Below are positions 26,941 through 36,191 of a stretch of DNA of 64,000 bases, in pieces. The DNA is from Panacagrimonas sp052389915 (GTDB lineage Bacteria > Pseudomonadota > Gammaproteobacteria > Nevskiales > Nevskiaceae). The translations under genes and the position numbers were made by a program. The DNA is taken from contig JBQTHL010000042.1 of the NCBI GenBank assembly GCA_052389915.1, forward strand, positions 62,001 through 126,000, given 5' to 3'. Each line of letters starts with the position of its first letter. The first letter of the stretch is position 1. The notes below the pieces were generated by a model. It saw only the letters and a list, made by a program, of their open reading frames with translations. It was not told the origin of the DNA and ran no database searches.

Positions 26941-27933
26941 TCACGCGCGCAGCCCCAACTCGCCGAACAGCTCTCTCAAGGGCGCGAGTTCTGGATATCG
27001 GTCGGCCACTTCGCGCACGTAGCGGATGAACCGCGGCGCGTCTTCGAGATACTGCGGCTTGCCGTCGCGATGCCTGATGCGCGCAAAGATGCCGAGCACT
27101 TTCAGATGCCGCTGCACGCCCATCCAGTCGAACGCGCGCTGAAAATCGGCCGGCAGCTCGATGCCCGCCGCAAGCGCCTTCTGCCGGTACTGATCGACCC
27201 AACCCGCAATGCGGGCCTCCGGCCACGACAGAAACGCATCCTTGAAAAGGCACACCACGTCGTACGTGACCGGCCCGAACACCGCGTCCTGAAAATCGAG
27301 CACGCCGGGGTTGGGCGTGGACTGCATGAGATTGCGCGGCATGAAGTCGCGGTGCACATAGACTCGGGGCTGAGCCAAGGCCGATTCCACCAGGCGATCA
27401 CAGGTCTCGCGCCACATCTGGAGTTGAGCCGAACTGAGGTCGCGGGCCAGATGTCGTTGCACGAACCAGTCCGGAAACAGCGCCAGTTCGCGTTCGAGCA
27501 GCGCTTTGTCGTAAGGAGGCAGCACGCCGGGCTGCGACGCGCATTGCATGCGAATCAGCGCGTCGATGGCGTCGGCGAACAAGGAGTCGGCATTGTGCTC
27601 GTCGATCGCGTGCAGGTAGGTCTTGCGGCCCAGGTCGGAGAGCAGCAGAAACCCGCGCTCCAGATCGCGATGCAGCACCTTCGGCACATGCAGCCCTGCC
27701 TGCGCGAACAGCTCCGCAATCCGAACGAAAGGCTCGCACCGTTCGCGCTCGGGCGGCGCGTCCATCACGATCCAGCTTCGGCCGGATGCGGTATTCACAA
27801 CGCGGAAATAGCGACGGAAGCTGGCGTCCGCAGAAGCGGCGCCGAAGTCGCAAACCCCCAGTTGCAGCGCGTCCATGGCCCAGCGACGCGCGGCCTGTGC
27901 GCGCGGGTCGAGCGGCGTTGAAGAATCGTTCAC
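26941..27933 (-). CDS. amgK: N-acetylmuramate/N-acetylglucosamine kinase AmgK
   Basis: AmgK phosphorylates MurNAc and GlcNAc at the anomeric position, feeding MurU. The 330-residue protein has the aminoglycoside-phosphotransferase fold: SADASFRRYFRV nucleotide loop near residue 35, DAPPERERCEPF, and the catalytic loop VYVHRDFMPRNLM with the metal site VLDFQDAVFGPVTYDVV. Its start codon lies eight bases from the lptD start on the opposite strand, so their promoters must overlap or lie within the coding regions. This arrangement beside lptD is common in beta- and gammaproteobacteria. Confidence 0.93.
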   Translation of the reverse strand: MNDSSTPLDPRAQAARRWAMDALQLGVCDFGAASADASFRRYFRVVNTASGRSWIVMDAPPERERCEPFVRIAELFAQAGLHVPKVLHRDLERGFLLLSDLGRKTYLHAIDEHNADSLFADAIDALIRMQCASQPGVLPPYDKALLERELALFPDWFVQRHLARDLSSAQLQMWRETCDRLVESALAQPRVYVHRDFMPRNLMQSTPNPGVLDFQDAVFGPVTYDVVCLFKDAFLSWPEARIAGWVDQYRQKALAAGIELPADFQRAFDWMGVQRHLKVLGIFARIRHRDGKPQYLEDAPRFIRYVREVADRYPELAPLRELFGELGLRA

Positions 27934-27941
27934 GGCGGTGG

Positions 27942-30260
27942 ATGAAGGAAATTCGGATCAGCGTAGCGATTGCGCCCGGTGCGAGCAAAAAAGATACTCG
28001 CCCCAAACAAGACTCTGTCCTCACAATTCCCGACCCTGTGCCAGCCACAAGCTTCCGCCTGTGTTGCCATCTGCTGTTCCTGTTCCTGGCGCTCGCGAGC
28101 CAGGCAGGTTCTGCGTGGGCGCAAGAGCCGGTGGAGCCGCAGCCGGTCGAGGAACTCGGCTGCCCGCAGCTCCAGTTCGCGGTGGAGACGCCGGAACTGG
28201 CTCTCGACGACAAGGTGGTTCTGAACGCGGACGAGGTTTCGCTGGAACGGGGCGGGCTGTCGCAACTGGCCGGGATGGTGACCTTGCGCCAGGGCGACAA
28301 GCTATTCTCGGCCGAGGAACTCAGTTTCGACGATACGACGCGCATCGTCACGGTGAAGAGCGAGTCGCTGTTCCGCAATCCCAACCTGATCGTCAAGAGC
28401 CAGGAAGCGCGCTTCGATCTCAACGCGGAATCCGGCGTATTTCTGGATACCGAGTTCTCGCTGCCCTCGCGCTCGGCGCGCGGCGACTCGGACAGCATCG
28501 AATTGAACACGGATGGCCAGGTTCGCTTGAAGGGCGCGTCCTACACCACCTGCGGCGTCGGCTCGAATGCCTGGTACGTGCAGGCCGCCGACATCAGGCT
28601 GGACCACGAAAAGGGTCTGGGCTCGGCGCGCAACGCGCGGCTGCGCTTTCTGGGCGTGCCGATCCTGTATACGCCCTACCTGCAATTTCCCATCGACGAT
28701 CGGCGCCGCACCGGCCTGCTGTATCCCACGTTCGGACAATTGAGCGGCGCCGGATTCGATTTCCGCTGGCCGGTGTACGTGAACCTGGCCGCTAACTACG
28801 ACGCGGTCTTTACCCCGCGCTTCCTGTCGGAACGGGGCTTGCAGTCCGGGCTGGACTTTCGGTATCTCCTGAAAAGCGGCCAGGGCAACGCGCGCTACGA
28901 GTACCTGGACGACCGCAAATTCGAAAAAGACCGCAGCCTGTTCCGGCTGGATCATCAGAGTCTGGTCAACCGGCGGCTGGGCCTTGAGGCGGTCTACGCC
29001 GAAACCTCCGACCGCACGTATTTCGAAGACCTCGGCGGCACCCTGTCGAGCACCTCGATCACGCACCTGGAGCAGACCGCGCGGCTGACGTATCAGGCGC
29101 CGGCCTCGTACCGCCTGACAGCGATGGTGCAGAACTTTCAGCCCATCGCATCAAACCTCGCCGACGTGGACGACCCCTACCGGCGCCTGCCGCAGGTCCG
29201 CTTCGAAACCCTCACCCGGCGCGAATTTCTGAACACGCGGGCCGGGCTCGGCGCGGAATTCGTCAACTTCGCCCGCGACAATTCCGCCGAAGGCGCGCGC
29301 GTGGTGCTGGACCCGTACCTGCGCTTCGAGCGCGACGCCGCGGCCTGGTACCTGCGCGGCCAGGCCGACGTGCATCACACGCGCTACGAACTCAGCGGCC
29401 TGCCCGGCAACCAGTCGGATCAGCCGGAGCGCACCCTGCCCGTCGTCAGCGCCGAGGCCGGCCTGAATTTCGAGCGCATCACCGACCGGGGCCGCTTGCA
29501 GACGCTGACACCGCGCGCGTTCGCGCTGTATGTGCCGTTCGACAACCAGGACGAGCTGCCGCTGTTCGACACCGGTGAACCCGATTTCGACTTCGTGCAG
29601 TTGTTCGCGCGCAATCGCTTTTCCGGCGAAGACCGCCTGGCGGACGCGCGGCACGTAGCCGGCGCGGCCACGCTGCGCGAACTCGATCCCGCCACCGGCC
29701 GCACCCGCTGGAGCGCGTCCGTCGGCCAGCTCTACCGCATTCGGGCACCGCGCGTTTCCATCCCCGGCCTGCTGCCGCCAGAGGACGGCGCCACTGAATT
29801 CATCGCGCAGTTCGACTACCACCTCACGCCGGGCTGGAAGGCGCTCATCGCCGGCCAGTGGGCGCCCGAGAACAACGACTTCGAGCGCACCCAGCTCGGC
29901 CTGCGCTATCGCGAACCGCTGGGCCGCCGGCAGCTCGATCTGGCTTACCGCTACCGCCGCGATCTGCTCGAACAGGCCGACCTGAGCTTTCTGACGCCGA
30001 TCACCGGCGCCTGGACGTTCGCCGCGCGCACCCGCTTTTCCCTGGCCGACAACGAGAGCCGCGAGAATTTCGTCGGCGTCGAGTACGGCACCTGCTGCTG
30101 GGCGCTGCGCGTGTCCCATCGCCGTTTCATCTCCAACACTTCCGGCGACAAGGACAGCGGCGTCTACGTGCAGCTTCAGCTCAAGGGCCTGGCCAATATC
30201 GGGGCCGGCACCGACGAACTGCTTCCGGACAAGGAAATCGACGGCGACAGGCCGCAGTAG
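27942..30260 (+). CDS. lptD: LPS-assembly outer-membrane protein LptD
   Basis: LptD inserts lipopolysaccharide into the outer leaflet with LptE. The protein has a signal peptide (HLLFLFLALASQAGSAWA), an LptA-like N-domain with the first Cys in ELGCPQLQF and a second in YTTCGVGSN, and a large beta barrel with the C-terminal CC pair in YGTCCWALRVSHRR, the four cysteines needed for the disulfide rearrangement. From the ATG at 27942 it is 772 residues, leaving about 35 residues ahead of the signal core; a GTG at 28038 would give a more normal signal peptide. Unusually, surA does not follow; an acyl-CoA ligase gene faces it instead. Confidence 0.95.
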   Translation: MKEIRISVAIAPGASKKDTRPKQDSVLTIPDPVPATSFRLCCHLLFLFLALASQAGSAWAQEPVEPQPVEELGCPQLQFAVETPELALDDKVVLNADEVSLERGGLSQLAGMVTLRQGDKLFSAEELSFDDTTRIVTVKSESLFRNPNLIVKSQEARFDLNAESGVFLDTEFSLPSRSARGDSDSIELNTDGQVRLKGASYTTCGVGSNAWYVQAADIRLDHEKGLGSARNARLRFLGVPILYTPYLQFPIDDRRRTGLLYPTFGQLSGAGFDFRWPVYVNLAANYDAVFTPRFLSERGLQSGLDFRYLLKSGQGNARYEYLDDRKFEKDRSLFRLDHQSLVNRRLGLEAVYAETSDRTYFEDLGGTLSSTSITHLEQTARLTYQAPASYRLTAMVQNFQPIASNLADVDDPYRRLPQVRFETLTRREFLNTRAGLGAEFVNFARDNSAEGARVVLDPYLRFERDAAAWYLRGQADVHHTRYELSGLPGNQSDQPERTLPVVSAEAGLNFERITDRGRLQTLTPRAFALYVPFDNQDELPLFDTGEPDFDFVQLFARNRFSGEDRLADARHVAGAATLRELDPATGRTRWSASVGQLYRIRAPRVSIPGLLPPEDGATEFIAQFDYHLTPGWKALIAGQWAPENNDFERTQLGLRYREPLGRRQLDLAYRYRRDLLEQADLSFLTPITGAWTFAARTRFSLADNESRENFVGVEYGTCCWALRVSHRRFISNTSGDKDSGVYVQLQLKGLANIGAGTDELLPDKEIDGDRPQ

Positions 30261-30279
30261 CAAGCAGGCCAAGCCCAAG

Positions 30280-31887
30280 CTACCGGATCTCGTCTCGAAT
30301 CATCCTGCGCAACACATCCTTCCGGATCTTCCCCGACGGCGTGCGCGGAAGTTCGTCCACGACCCGCACATGCTCCGGGCATTTCTGCCGGGCGAGGCCG
30401 GCTCGCAGCACGTGTACCGCCAAGTCCTCGACCGAAACCTGCGCACCGTCGCGGGTGCGCAGGTACGCCGCAATGCTCTCGCCCATGCGCGCGTGCGGCG
30501 CCGACACGACGCTGGCCTCGACGATCAGCGGGTGCTGGTGCAGCACATCCTCGATCTCCTTGGCCGAGATGTTTTCGCCGCCGCGGATGATGAGGTCCTT
30601 CTTGCGGCCGGTGATGGTCAGGGTGTCGTCGTCGGCGCGGAAGCCGATGTCTCCGGTGCGGAAGTAGCCGTCTTCCGTGAACGCCTCGCGGGTGTTGGCA
30701 GGATTCGCGTAGCCGAGAAACATCCCCTCGCCTTTCACGAGAATCTCGCCGTCGGCACCCACCGCGACCTCGCGGTCTTGCCCATCGACGATACGGACCT
30801 GATAGTGGTTGATTCTTCCGTCCGTGCGCGCGCCGATGTCCTCGGAATCCTCCGACCTGCGGCCGAAGGTCACGAGCGGCGCTTCGGTCGATCCGTAGAC
30901 GCGGCAGGCGTGACCCTCGAATCGCTTGCCGGCCCTGAGAACGAGATCGGCGGGCACCGCGGCGCCGCCGCAGGCGAAGACCCTGATGGGCAGCGGCCCG
31001 CGGCCGGACGCCTCAATGGCCTCGCATAACTCCTGCAGGAAGGGCGTGGCGCCCACGGTGCCTGCGATCCCGTGCTCCTCAATCAGTCGCGCGGCCTCTT
31101 GTGCGTTCCAGCGTTCCATCAGCACCGTGGTGGTGCCGATCGAGAACGGCATTTCCAGGCCGACGCAGTAGCCGGTGATGTGCGTCACCGGCGAGGGCAT
31201 GAGCAGCGCGTCGCCGCGTTTCCAGCCCCAATGCTGCACCGCAGAGTCGATGGCGATGGGCAGGCTGCGATGACTGTGCAACACGCCCTTGGCCGGACCC
31301 GTAGTTCCGGAGGTGTACATGACCAGCTTCACCGAATCCGCGTCCACATCTGGCAATGTGAAAGAGAGCTTGGACCCCGACTCGATCAGCGAACCGTATT
31401 CGTATTGACCGGGGCTGCGGACGTTGAGGACGAACTTCAGCGACGGCACCTGTGCCGCCACGCGCTGGGCCATGGCGCTGTAATCCACGCCGCGCCAATC
31501 GCCGGGCACGAAGAACGCGCGGCTGCGGCAGTCGCCGAGAATCATGCTCAGCTCGGCGTCGCGATAGATGGGCACGACGGGATTGCAGACCAGCCCGCAG
31601 AGACAGCATGCGATATTGACGACCGCGGCCTCGGGCCAGTTGGGCAACTGGAAGCTGACCACATCGCCCGGACGCAGGCCCAGATCCCAGAGCGATGCCG
31701 CTAGCTGTCGGGCCTGTCGCCAGGCCTCGCCGAAGCTGAGCGTCTGCGCGCCATCGAAAAAAGCGATTCTGTCCGGCGTCTCGCGCGCTGCGAGTTGCGC
31801 AAGCTCTGCCACCGTCACCGCCGGCGTATCGCCAACCACGCGATCCACCCGCTGATTCGCGAGGCGCTCCCAGTCGAGGTTGTCCAT
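30280..31887 (-). CDS. Acyl-CoA ligase (AMP-forming), cyclohexanecarboxylate/steroid-side-chain type
   Basis: The 535-residue protein shows MYTSGTTGPAKGVLHSH near residue 189, RVYGSTEAPLVTFG (A5), GYFRTGDIGFRADDDTLTITGRKKDLIIRGGENISAKEIED (A7-A8) and the C-terminal catalytic Lys in RTPSGKIRKDVL. The pattern resembles AliA/FadD3-type ligases for cyclic acids, which is a weak guess. It starts the minus-strand pair with the enoyl-CoA hydratase gene nine bases behind it, actually placed upstream: transcription runs from the hydratase at 32697 into this gene. The pair would activate and hydrate the same acid. Confidence 0.88.
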   Translation of the reverse strand: MDNLDWERLANQRVDRVVGDTPAVTVAELAQLAARETPDRIAFFDGAQTLSFGEAWRQARQLAASLWDLGLRPGDVVSFQLPNWPEAAVVNIACCLCGLVCNPVVPIYRDAELSMILGDCRSRAFFVPGDWRGVDYSAMAQRVAAQVPSLKFVLNVRSPGQYEYGSLIESGSKLSFTLPDVDADSVKLVMYTSGTTGPAKGVLHSHRSLPIAIDSAVQHWGWKRGDALLMPSPVTHITGYCVGLEMPFSIGTTTVLMERWNAQEAARLIEEHGIAGTVGATPFLQELCEAIEASGRGPLPIRVFACGGAAVPADLVLRAGKRFEGHACRVYGSTEAPLVTFGRRSEDSEDIGARTDGRINHYQVRIVDGQDREVAVGADGEILVKGEGMFLGYANPANTREAFTEDGYFRTGDIGFRADDDTLTITGRKKDLIIRGGENISAKEIEDVLHQHPLIVEASVVSAPHARMGESIAAYLRTRDGAQVSVEDLAVHVLRAGLARQKCPEHVRVVDELPRTPSGKIRKDVLRRMIRDEIR

Positions 31888-31896
31888 ACGCCGCTT

Positions 31897-32697
31897 TTAC
31901 TTCCCGGTGAAGACCGGCTTGCGACGCTCGCGGAACGCGCTCACCGCTTCCTGGTGATCCTTCGTCGAGTTGGACATGTTCTCGTAGGCCAGGCCCATGT
32001 CGAACAGGTGATGCGCCAGCGCCTTGAGCGGCGTGTTGGTCACGATCTTGGTCCAGCGTATCGACTTGGTCGCGCCGGCCGCCAGTTCCTGCGCCAGGCC
32101 GTACACCGCTTCGTCGAGCTGTTCCGGCGGCACCACGCGATTGATCAGCCCGATGCGTTCGGCCTCCTCGGCCTTCGCCAGCTTGCCGGTGAGCAGATAT
32201 TCCTTGGCGCGAGCGTAGCCCACGAGCTGCGGCCAGATGATGGCGCCGCCGTCGCCCGCCACCAGCCCGACCGAAACGTGCGGGTCGCCGATCACCGCGT
32301 TGCTGCTGGCGATGGTGATGTCGCAGAACAGCGCGAGCGAGGCACCCAGGCCGGTCGCGGCACCGTTGAGGCGGCAAATGAGTGGCTTCTCCAGTTCGAG
32401 TTGGCCGAAGACGATGCGCTTGGCCTCGCCGGACATGCGCTGGAACACCTCGGGGTCGTCGATGGCCTCCTGCAACCAGATCAGGTCGCCGCCGCCGCAG
32501 AAGGCCTTGCCCTCGCCCGTGAACACCAGCACGTCGGATTCGGAGTCGTCGGCCAGGTCGTAGAACAGCCGCGAGAGTTCCTCGTGCAAAGCCGCGTTGA
32601 CCGCGTTCATCGCCTGCGGACGCGCCAGTGCGGCGGTGAGCACGCGGCCGTGGCGGCTGAACTTGATGGTGGTGTAGGTCTTGTCTTCGATACGCAA
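31897..32697 (-). CDS. Enoyl-CoA hydratase/isomerase family protein (TTG start)
   Basis: The crotonase-fold protein has the oxyanion block VLVFTGEGKAFCGGGDL near residue 60, and the second block NGAATGLGASLALFCDITIAS; the C-terminus ends in FRERRKPVFTGK, typical of the family. The start is the TTG at 32697: an excellent GGAGGAGAG ribosome site lies just upstream at 32701-32709, while the longer open frame to 33066 crosses the SDR relic. That gives 266 residues, the normal length. It precedes the acyl-CoA ligase at 31887 with nine bases between. It would act in beta-oxidation-like breakdown. Confidence 0.88.
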   Translation of the reverse strand: MRIEDKTYTTIKFSRHGRVLTAALARPQAMNAVNAALHEELSRLFYDLADDSESDVLVFTGEGKAFCGGGDLIWLQEAIDDPEVFQRMSGEAKRIVFGQLELEKPLICRLNGAATGLGASLALFCDITIASSNAVIGDPHVSVGLVAGDGGAIIWPQLVGYARAKEYLLTGKLAKAEEAERIGLINRVVPPEQLDEAVYGLAQELAAGATKSIRWTKIVTNTPLKALAHHLFDMGLAYENMSNSTKDHQEAVSAFRERRKPVFTGK

Positions 32698-32869
32698 GAA
32701 CTCTCCTCCGGAATGATGGATGCCTGCATTGTTCAGAGCTTGGGCGCGACAGGGAATCACGCGAATCGGGCACGCCACCAACCCATTCGAGGGATCGGAA
32801 CGGGCGCCGCGCTTGTCCGCCGCACCGTGATCGTAGGCCCCAGGTGCGGCTTCAACCAGGAACCCTGTC

Positions 32870-33066
32870 ATGAGCTCGCAGAAAACCGTTTGTACGATCG
32901 TCGGCGAAGGCCTGGGCGTTAGCGCGCACCTTCGCCGCCGATGGCGCAGACCTCGCGCTGCTCTCGCGCACCGCGGCCGGCTCGGCCAAAGCGAAAGAGG
33001 CTGCGATGGCGGCGAATCCCGGCGGCCGCGCGCTATTCGTGGAAGCCGACGCGACTCGAGCCGCAT
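32870..33066 (+). pseudogene. 5' fragment of a short-chain dehydrogenase, frameshifted
   Basis: The sequence opens MSSQKTVCTIVGEGLG, an SDR Rossmann start, then a frameshift/deletion near 32916-32925 moves to another frame reading TFAADGADLALLSRTAAG, KAKEAAMAANPGGRALFVEADATRA. After about 65 residues it changes abruptly at about 33067 into the tail of a transposase. The active site and the rest of the enzyme are missing. It is best explained as an SDR gene cut by an insertion sequence that later decayed. Confidence 0.72.
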
Positions 33067-33220
33067 CCCTCTACCGCCAGCGGCACCTGATCGAGAACGC
33101 CCTTCTGCTTATCAAGTCAAGCAGTGGCGAGGCATCGCCACTCGCTATGCCAAGAACCTAGCCTCATTTCTGGCAGCCGTTCAGATTCGCTGTTCGGCCT
33201 TGTGGCTTCGAATCTCGTGA
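33067..33220 (+). mobile_element. IS5-family transposase C-terminal remnant with a 5-bp duplication
   Basis: The first part reads YRQRHLIENALLLIK; after a 5-bp tandem duplication (TCAAG) the frame moves and continues KQWRGIATRYAKN, then LASFLAAVQIRCSALWLRIS and stop. Removing one TCAAG copy rebuilds the typical IS5 C-terminus (YR-R-xxE-x-F/L-KQWR-IATRYxK). Only about 50 residues remain, with no intact ends. The roughly 180 bases that follow, up to 33403, show no recognisable gene on either strand. Confidence 0.75.
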
Positions 33221-33403
33221 CGACACTATCTAGGATGCAGATTTTCGGATGCGTATGGCTCATCCTTCTGCTGGCCCAATAGCGATTGCCTTTGCTCTTT
33301 ACGTAATTGGAGGCCTGATTGCCTTCCAAGAAGGCCTCGAAATTCGTCATTCTGAGCGGCCGCTTTCATGCCGCGAGTTCGAGAGTCGAGCGGCAGCACT
33401 CGG

Positions 33404-35016
33404 CCAATTCTGTTGAAAAACTCCTCCTGATTTCAGAACTGGGCCTGCGACGCTGATGTCTGATCGGCATCGAGGTTGTTCTGGGGAGAACGCGGCGATG
33501 ATGGGTCAGAGATCGAGTGGTCAAGGCCGGCTGTTTTATTCGTTCGATCTCGACGCACACGTTCCCGATAACCATCTTCTACGCGGCATTCATCGGTCTC
33601 TCGACCTGAGCGATCTGCGCACGCAGCTGGCCGATCACTACAGCCAGACTGGACGGCCTTCGATTGATCCGGAGCTGATGATCCGCATGCTGATCGTCGG
33701 ATACAGCTACGGAATCCGATCCGAGCGGCGGCTCTGCGAAGAGGTCCATCTCAATCTCGGTTATCGCTGGTTCTGCCGTCTGGGTCTGGAAGACGTCGTG
33801 CCGAATCACTCGACGTTCTCGAAGAATCGTCATGGCCGGTTTCGTGAAAGCGGCATCTTCCGCTGGGTGTTCGATGAAGTGGTCCGGCGCTGCATGGCTG
33901 AAGGTCTGGTCAAGGCCGAGGGTTTTGCTGTAGACGCCAGCATCATTGCCGCTGATGCTAATAAACAGCGCAGCGTTCCCGGCACCGACCCTGTCGACTG
34001 GTCCAGCCCAGCGCTGAGCACTCGGGCCGTGCGCGAATATCTGGAAGGTCTCGATGGTGAGGCGCTTGCCGAGGCGATGCCCAAGCGCCTCTCGCTGACC
34101 GATCCGCAGTCGAGCTGGACGGCGGCGCTTGGTGGGCCGGCATTCTTCGCCTACTCGACCAATTACCTGATCGACACCGCGCACGGCGTGATCATGGATG
34201 TGGAGGCCACGCCGGCCCACCGAACCGCAGAGATCGAATCCACCAAGGCGATGGTCGATCGCGTCGAGACGCGCTTCGACATCACGCCCGGTCGCCTCAT
34301 CGGCGACATGGCCTATGGAACCGCGCCGATGCTCGCCTGGATGGTCGACGAGAAGGGTATCGAGCCGCATGTGCCGGTATGGGACAAGACCCAGCGCCAG
34401 GACGGCACGCTCTCCAGCACCGACTTTCAGTGGGATGAAGACGCCAACGAATACCGGTGCCCGGAAGGCCACTCGCTACGCATCGAGCGACGACCCTTCA
34501 AGAAGGCCCGCACGCATATCACCAAGCTGAACTCGATCATCTATAGGTCGAGTCAGCACGATTGCCAGCATTGCCCCGAAAGATGCAGTGCTGTCCGCAC
34601 ACGCCAATCCGCAAGATCGCTCGAAGCATTCACGAGCATGCTCGTGATGTCGCGCGACAGATCAGGACGACGCCGGAGTACGCGCGGTCGCGTCGCCTTC
34701 GCAAGAAGGTCGAAATGCTCTTCGCCCATCTCAAACGCATTCTGAAAGTTACCCGCCTGCGGCTCCGTGGCCTCACCGGCGCGAGCGACGAATTCACGCT
34801 GGCGGCGACCGCGCAGAACCTGCGCCGCCTCGCCATGCTGACGCATGGCCCACCGAGTCGCAGGATAGCTACGCCTGCGTGATGCAAATGCAGGTGTAGC
34901 AAGCGGTATGACGGGCCAATAGCCCGCAAGACGCCGATGCCCGAACGAATTTCATCGCGAAAAACTCAACGCGTCGCCCAGATCCGCAGTCGAATCGAGT
35001 TTTTCAACAGAATTGG
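33404..35016 (+). mobile_element. IS1182-family insertion sequence, complete
   Basis: Perfect 20-bp terminal inverted repeats, CCAATTCTGTTGAAAAACTC at 33404-33423 and its reverse complement at 34997-35016, bound a 1.6-kb element with one transposase gene. The outermost AATT is self-complementary and may be a target duplication, which would move the true ends to 33410 and 35010. The transposase is split by a frameshift. After the coding end (34883-34996) there is only non-coding sequence before the right repeat. Confidence 0.88.
33498..34882 (+). CDS. IS1182-family transposase, frameshifted near the C-terminus
   Basis: From the ATG at 33498 (MMGQRSSGQGRLFYSFDLDAHVP) the protein shows the DDE parts: SERRLCEEVHLNLGYRWFCRL, KAEGFAVDASIIAADAN (first Asp), TPGRLIGDMAYGTAP (second Asp) and a late C-x2-C zinc-like segment. 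At the C4 run in CATTGCCCCGAAAG (about 34570) the reading must slip -1 to continue as QCCPHTPIRKIARS, YARSRRLRKKVEMLFAHLKRIL (third acidic residue with R-KK-VE-FxHLK) to 34882. Without the slip translation ends at 34745 in a nonsense tail. It could be a mutation, a sequencing error, or a programmed slip. Confidence 0.88.
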
Positions 35017-35269
35017 CACGAAGCCGACCTCGACGCAGTCGAGCCCGACCCAGGGCAATCCGGTCATCAGCCTCGTCGCGTGATACCCGTTCATACGTCG
35101 CATCTCCGTCACGGGTGCCGTTTTGGGGCTGTTCGAATCAGGGTCGGCGCTCGCGCCCGAAGCGTGCCGGTTCGTCACCGGACGGGACTGCGACATCAGG
35201 ACGCATTGCAAGCGAGAATGGCGCCATCCACCGCCTTCATCGCCTCACTCACCGACCTGACACCACACG

Positions 35270-36145
35270 ATGACCGACTCGACTACTTACACCCCGCCGA
35301 AAATCTGGACCTGGGACAAGGAGAGCGGTGGGAAATTCGCCGGCATCAACCGACCCGTTGCGGGACCAACCCATGCGAAGGAGCTGCCGGTCGGAAAGCA
35401 CGCGCTGCAACTGTATTCACTGGCGACGCCGAACGGCGTGAAGGTGACGCTCATGCTGGAAGAGTTGCTGGCAGCCGGCCATGCGGGTGCCGAATACGAC
35501 GCGTGGCTGATTCGAATCAACGACGGCGAGCAGTTTTCGAGTGGGTACGTCGAGGCGAACCCCAACTCTAAGATTCCGGTCCTGGTGGATCACGGCACGC
35601 CGTCACCGACGCGGGTGTTCGAATCCGGCTCGATCCTGCTGTACCTGGCCGAAAAGTTCGGCGCCTTCCTGCCGGCTTCGGGCGGCACACGGACGCAGGC
35701 ACTAAACTGGTTGTTCTGGCAGATGGGCAGTGCGCCGTATCTGGGCGGCGGGTTCGGTCATTTCTACGCGTATGCGCCGACCAAGATGGAATACCCGATC
35801 AATCGGTTCGCAATGGAAGTGAAACGTCAGCTCGACGTTCTGAACCGGCATCTCTCGGAGCACCCGTATCTGGCGGGCTCCGAGTACACGATTGCCGATA
35901 TGGCCGTGTGGCCCTGGTACGGAGCTCTGGTCAAGGGACGACTCTACGATGCAGGGGAGTTCCTGGGGGTCGGGGAATACGAGCACGTGCTGCGATGGGC
36001 GAACGAGATCAACGACCGTCCCGCTGCCAAGCGAGGGCGCAAGGTCAATCGCAACTGGGGCGATCCGTCGGACCAGCTGATCGAACGGCATGACCCGAGT
36101 GATTTCGACCTCCGGACACAGGACAAGCTGGGCGGGCAACCGTAA
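35270..36145 (+). CDS. yghU: Glutathione-dependent disulfide-bond oxidoreductase (YghU-like GST)
   Basis: The 291-residue protein matches YghU: N-terminal TYTPPKIWTWDKESGGKFAGINRPVAGPTH, thioredoxin-like part with LYSLATPNGVKVTLMLEEL near residue 50 and NPNSKIPVLVDH, then the alpha-helical GST domain with YTIADMAVWPWYGALV near residue 208. YghU-type enzymes bind two glutathiones and reduce organic hydroperoxides and disulfides. The region between the IS1182 right end and this start (35017-35269) holds only a possible relic reading frame on the minus strand. It is a single gene, not part of an obvious operon. Confidence 0.9.
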   Translation: MTDSTTYTPPKIWTWDKESGGKFAGINRPVAGPTHAKELPVGKHALQLYSLATPNGVKVTLMLEELLAAGHAGAEYDAWLIRINDGEQFSSGYVEANPNSKIPVLVDHGTPSPTRVFESGSILLYLAEKFGAFLPASGGTRTQALNWLFWQMGSAPYLGGGFGHFYAYAPTKMEYPINRFAMEVKRQLDVLNRHLSEHPYLAGSEYTIADMAVWPWYGALVKGRLYDAGEFLGVGEYEHVLRWANEINDRPAAKRGRKVNRNWGDPSDQLIERHDPSDFDLRTQDKLGGQP

Positions 36146-36191
36146 TCGGAGACCGGGACCAGGGCACCGCCATAAAGCGTCCCTGCTTCGG

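Noticed and set aside
13519..33066. The two SDR fragments (13519 and 32870) as halves of one gene split by rearrangement
   Set aside because: The N-terminal piece is of a different SDR group from the BphB-like C-terminal piece.
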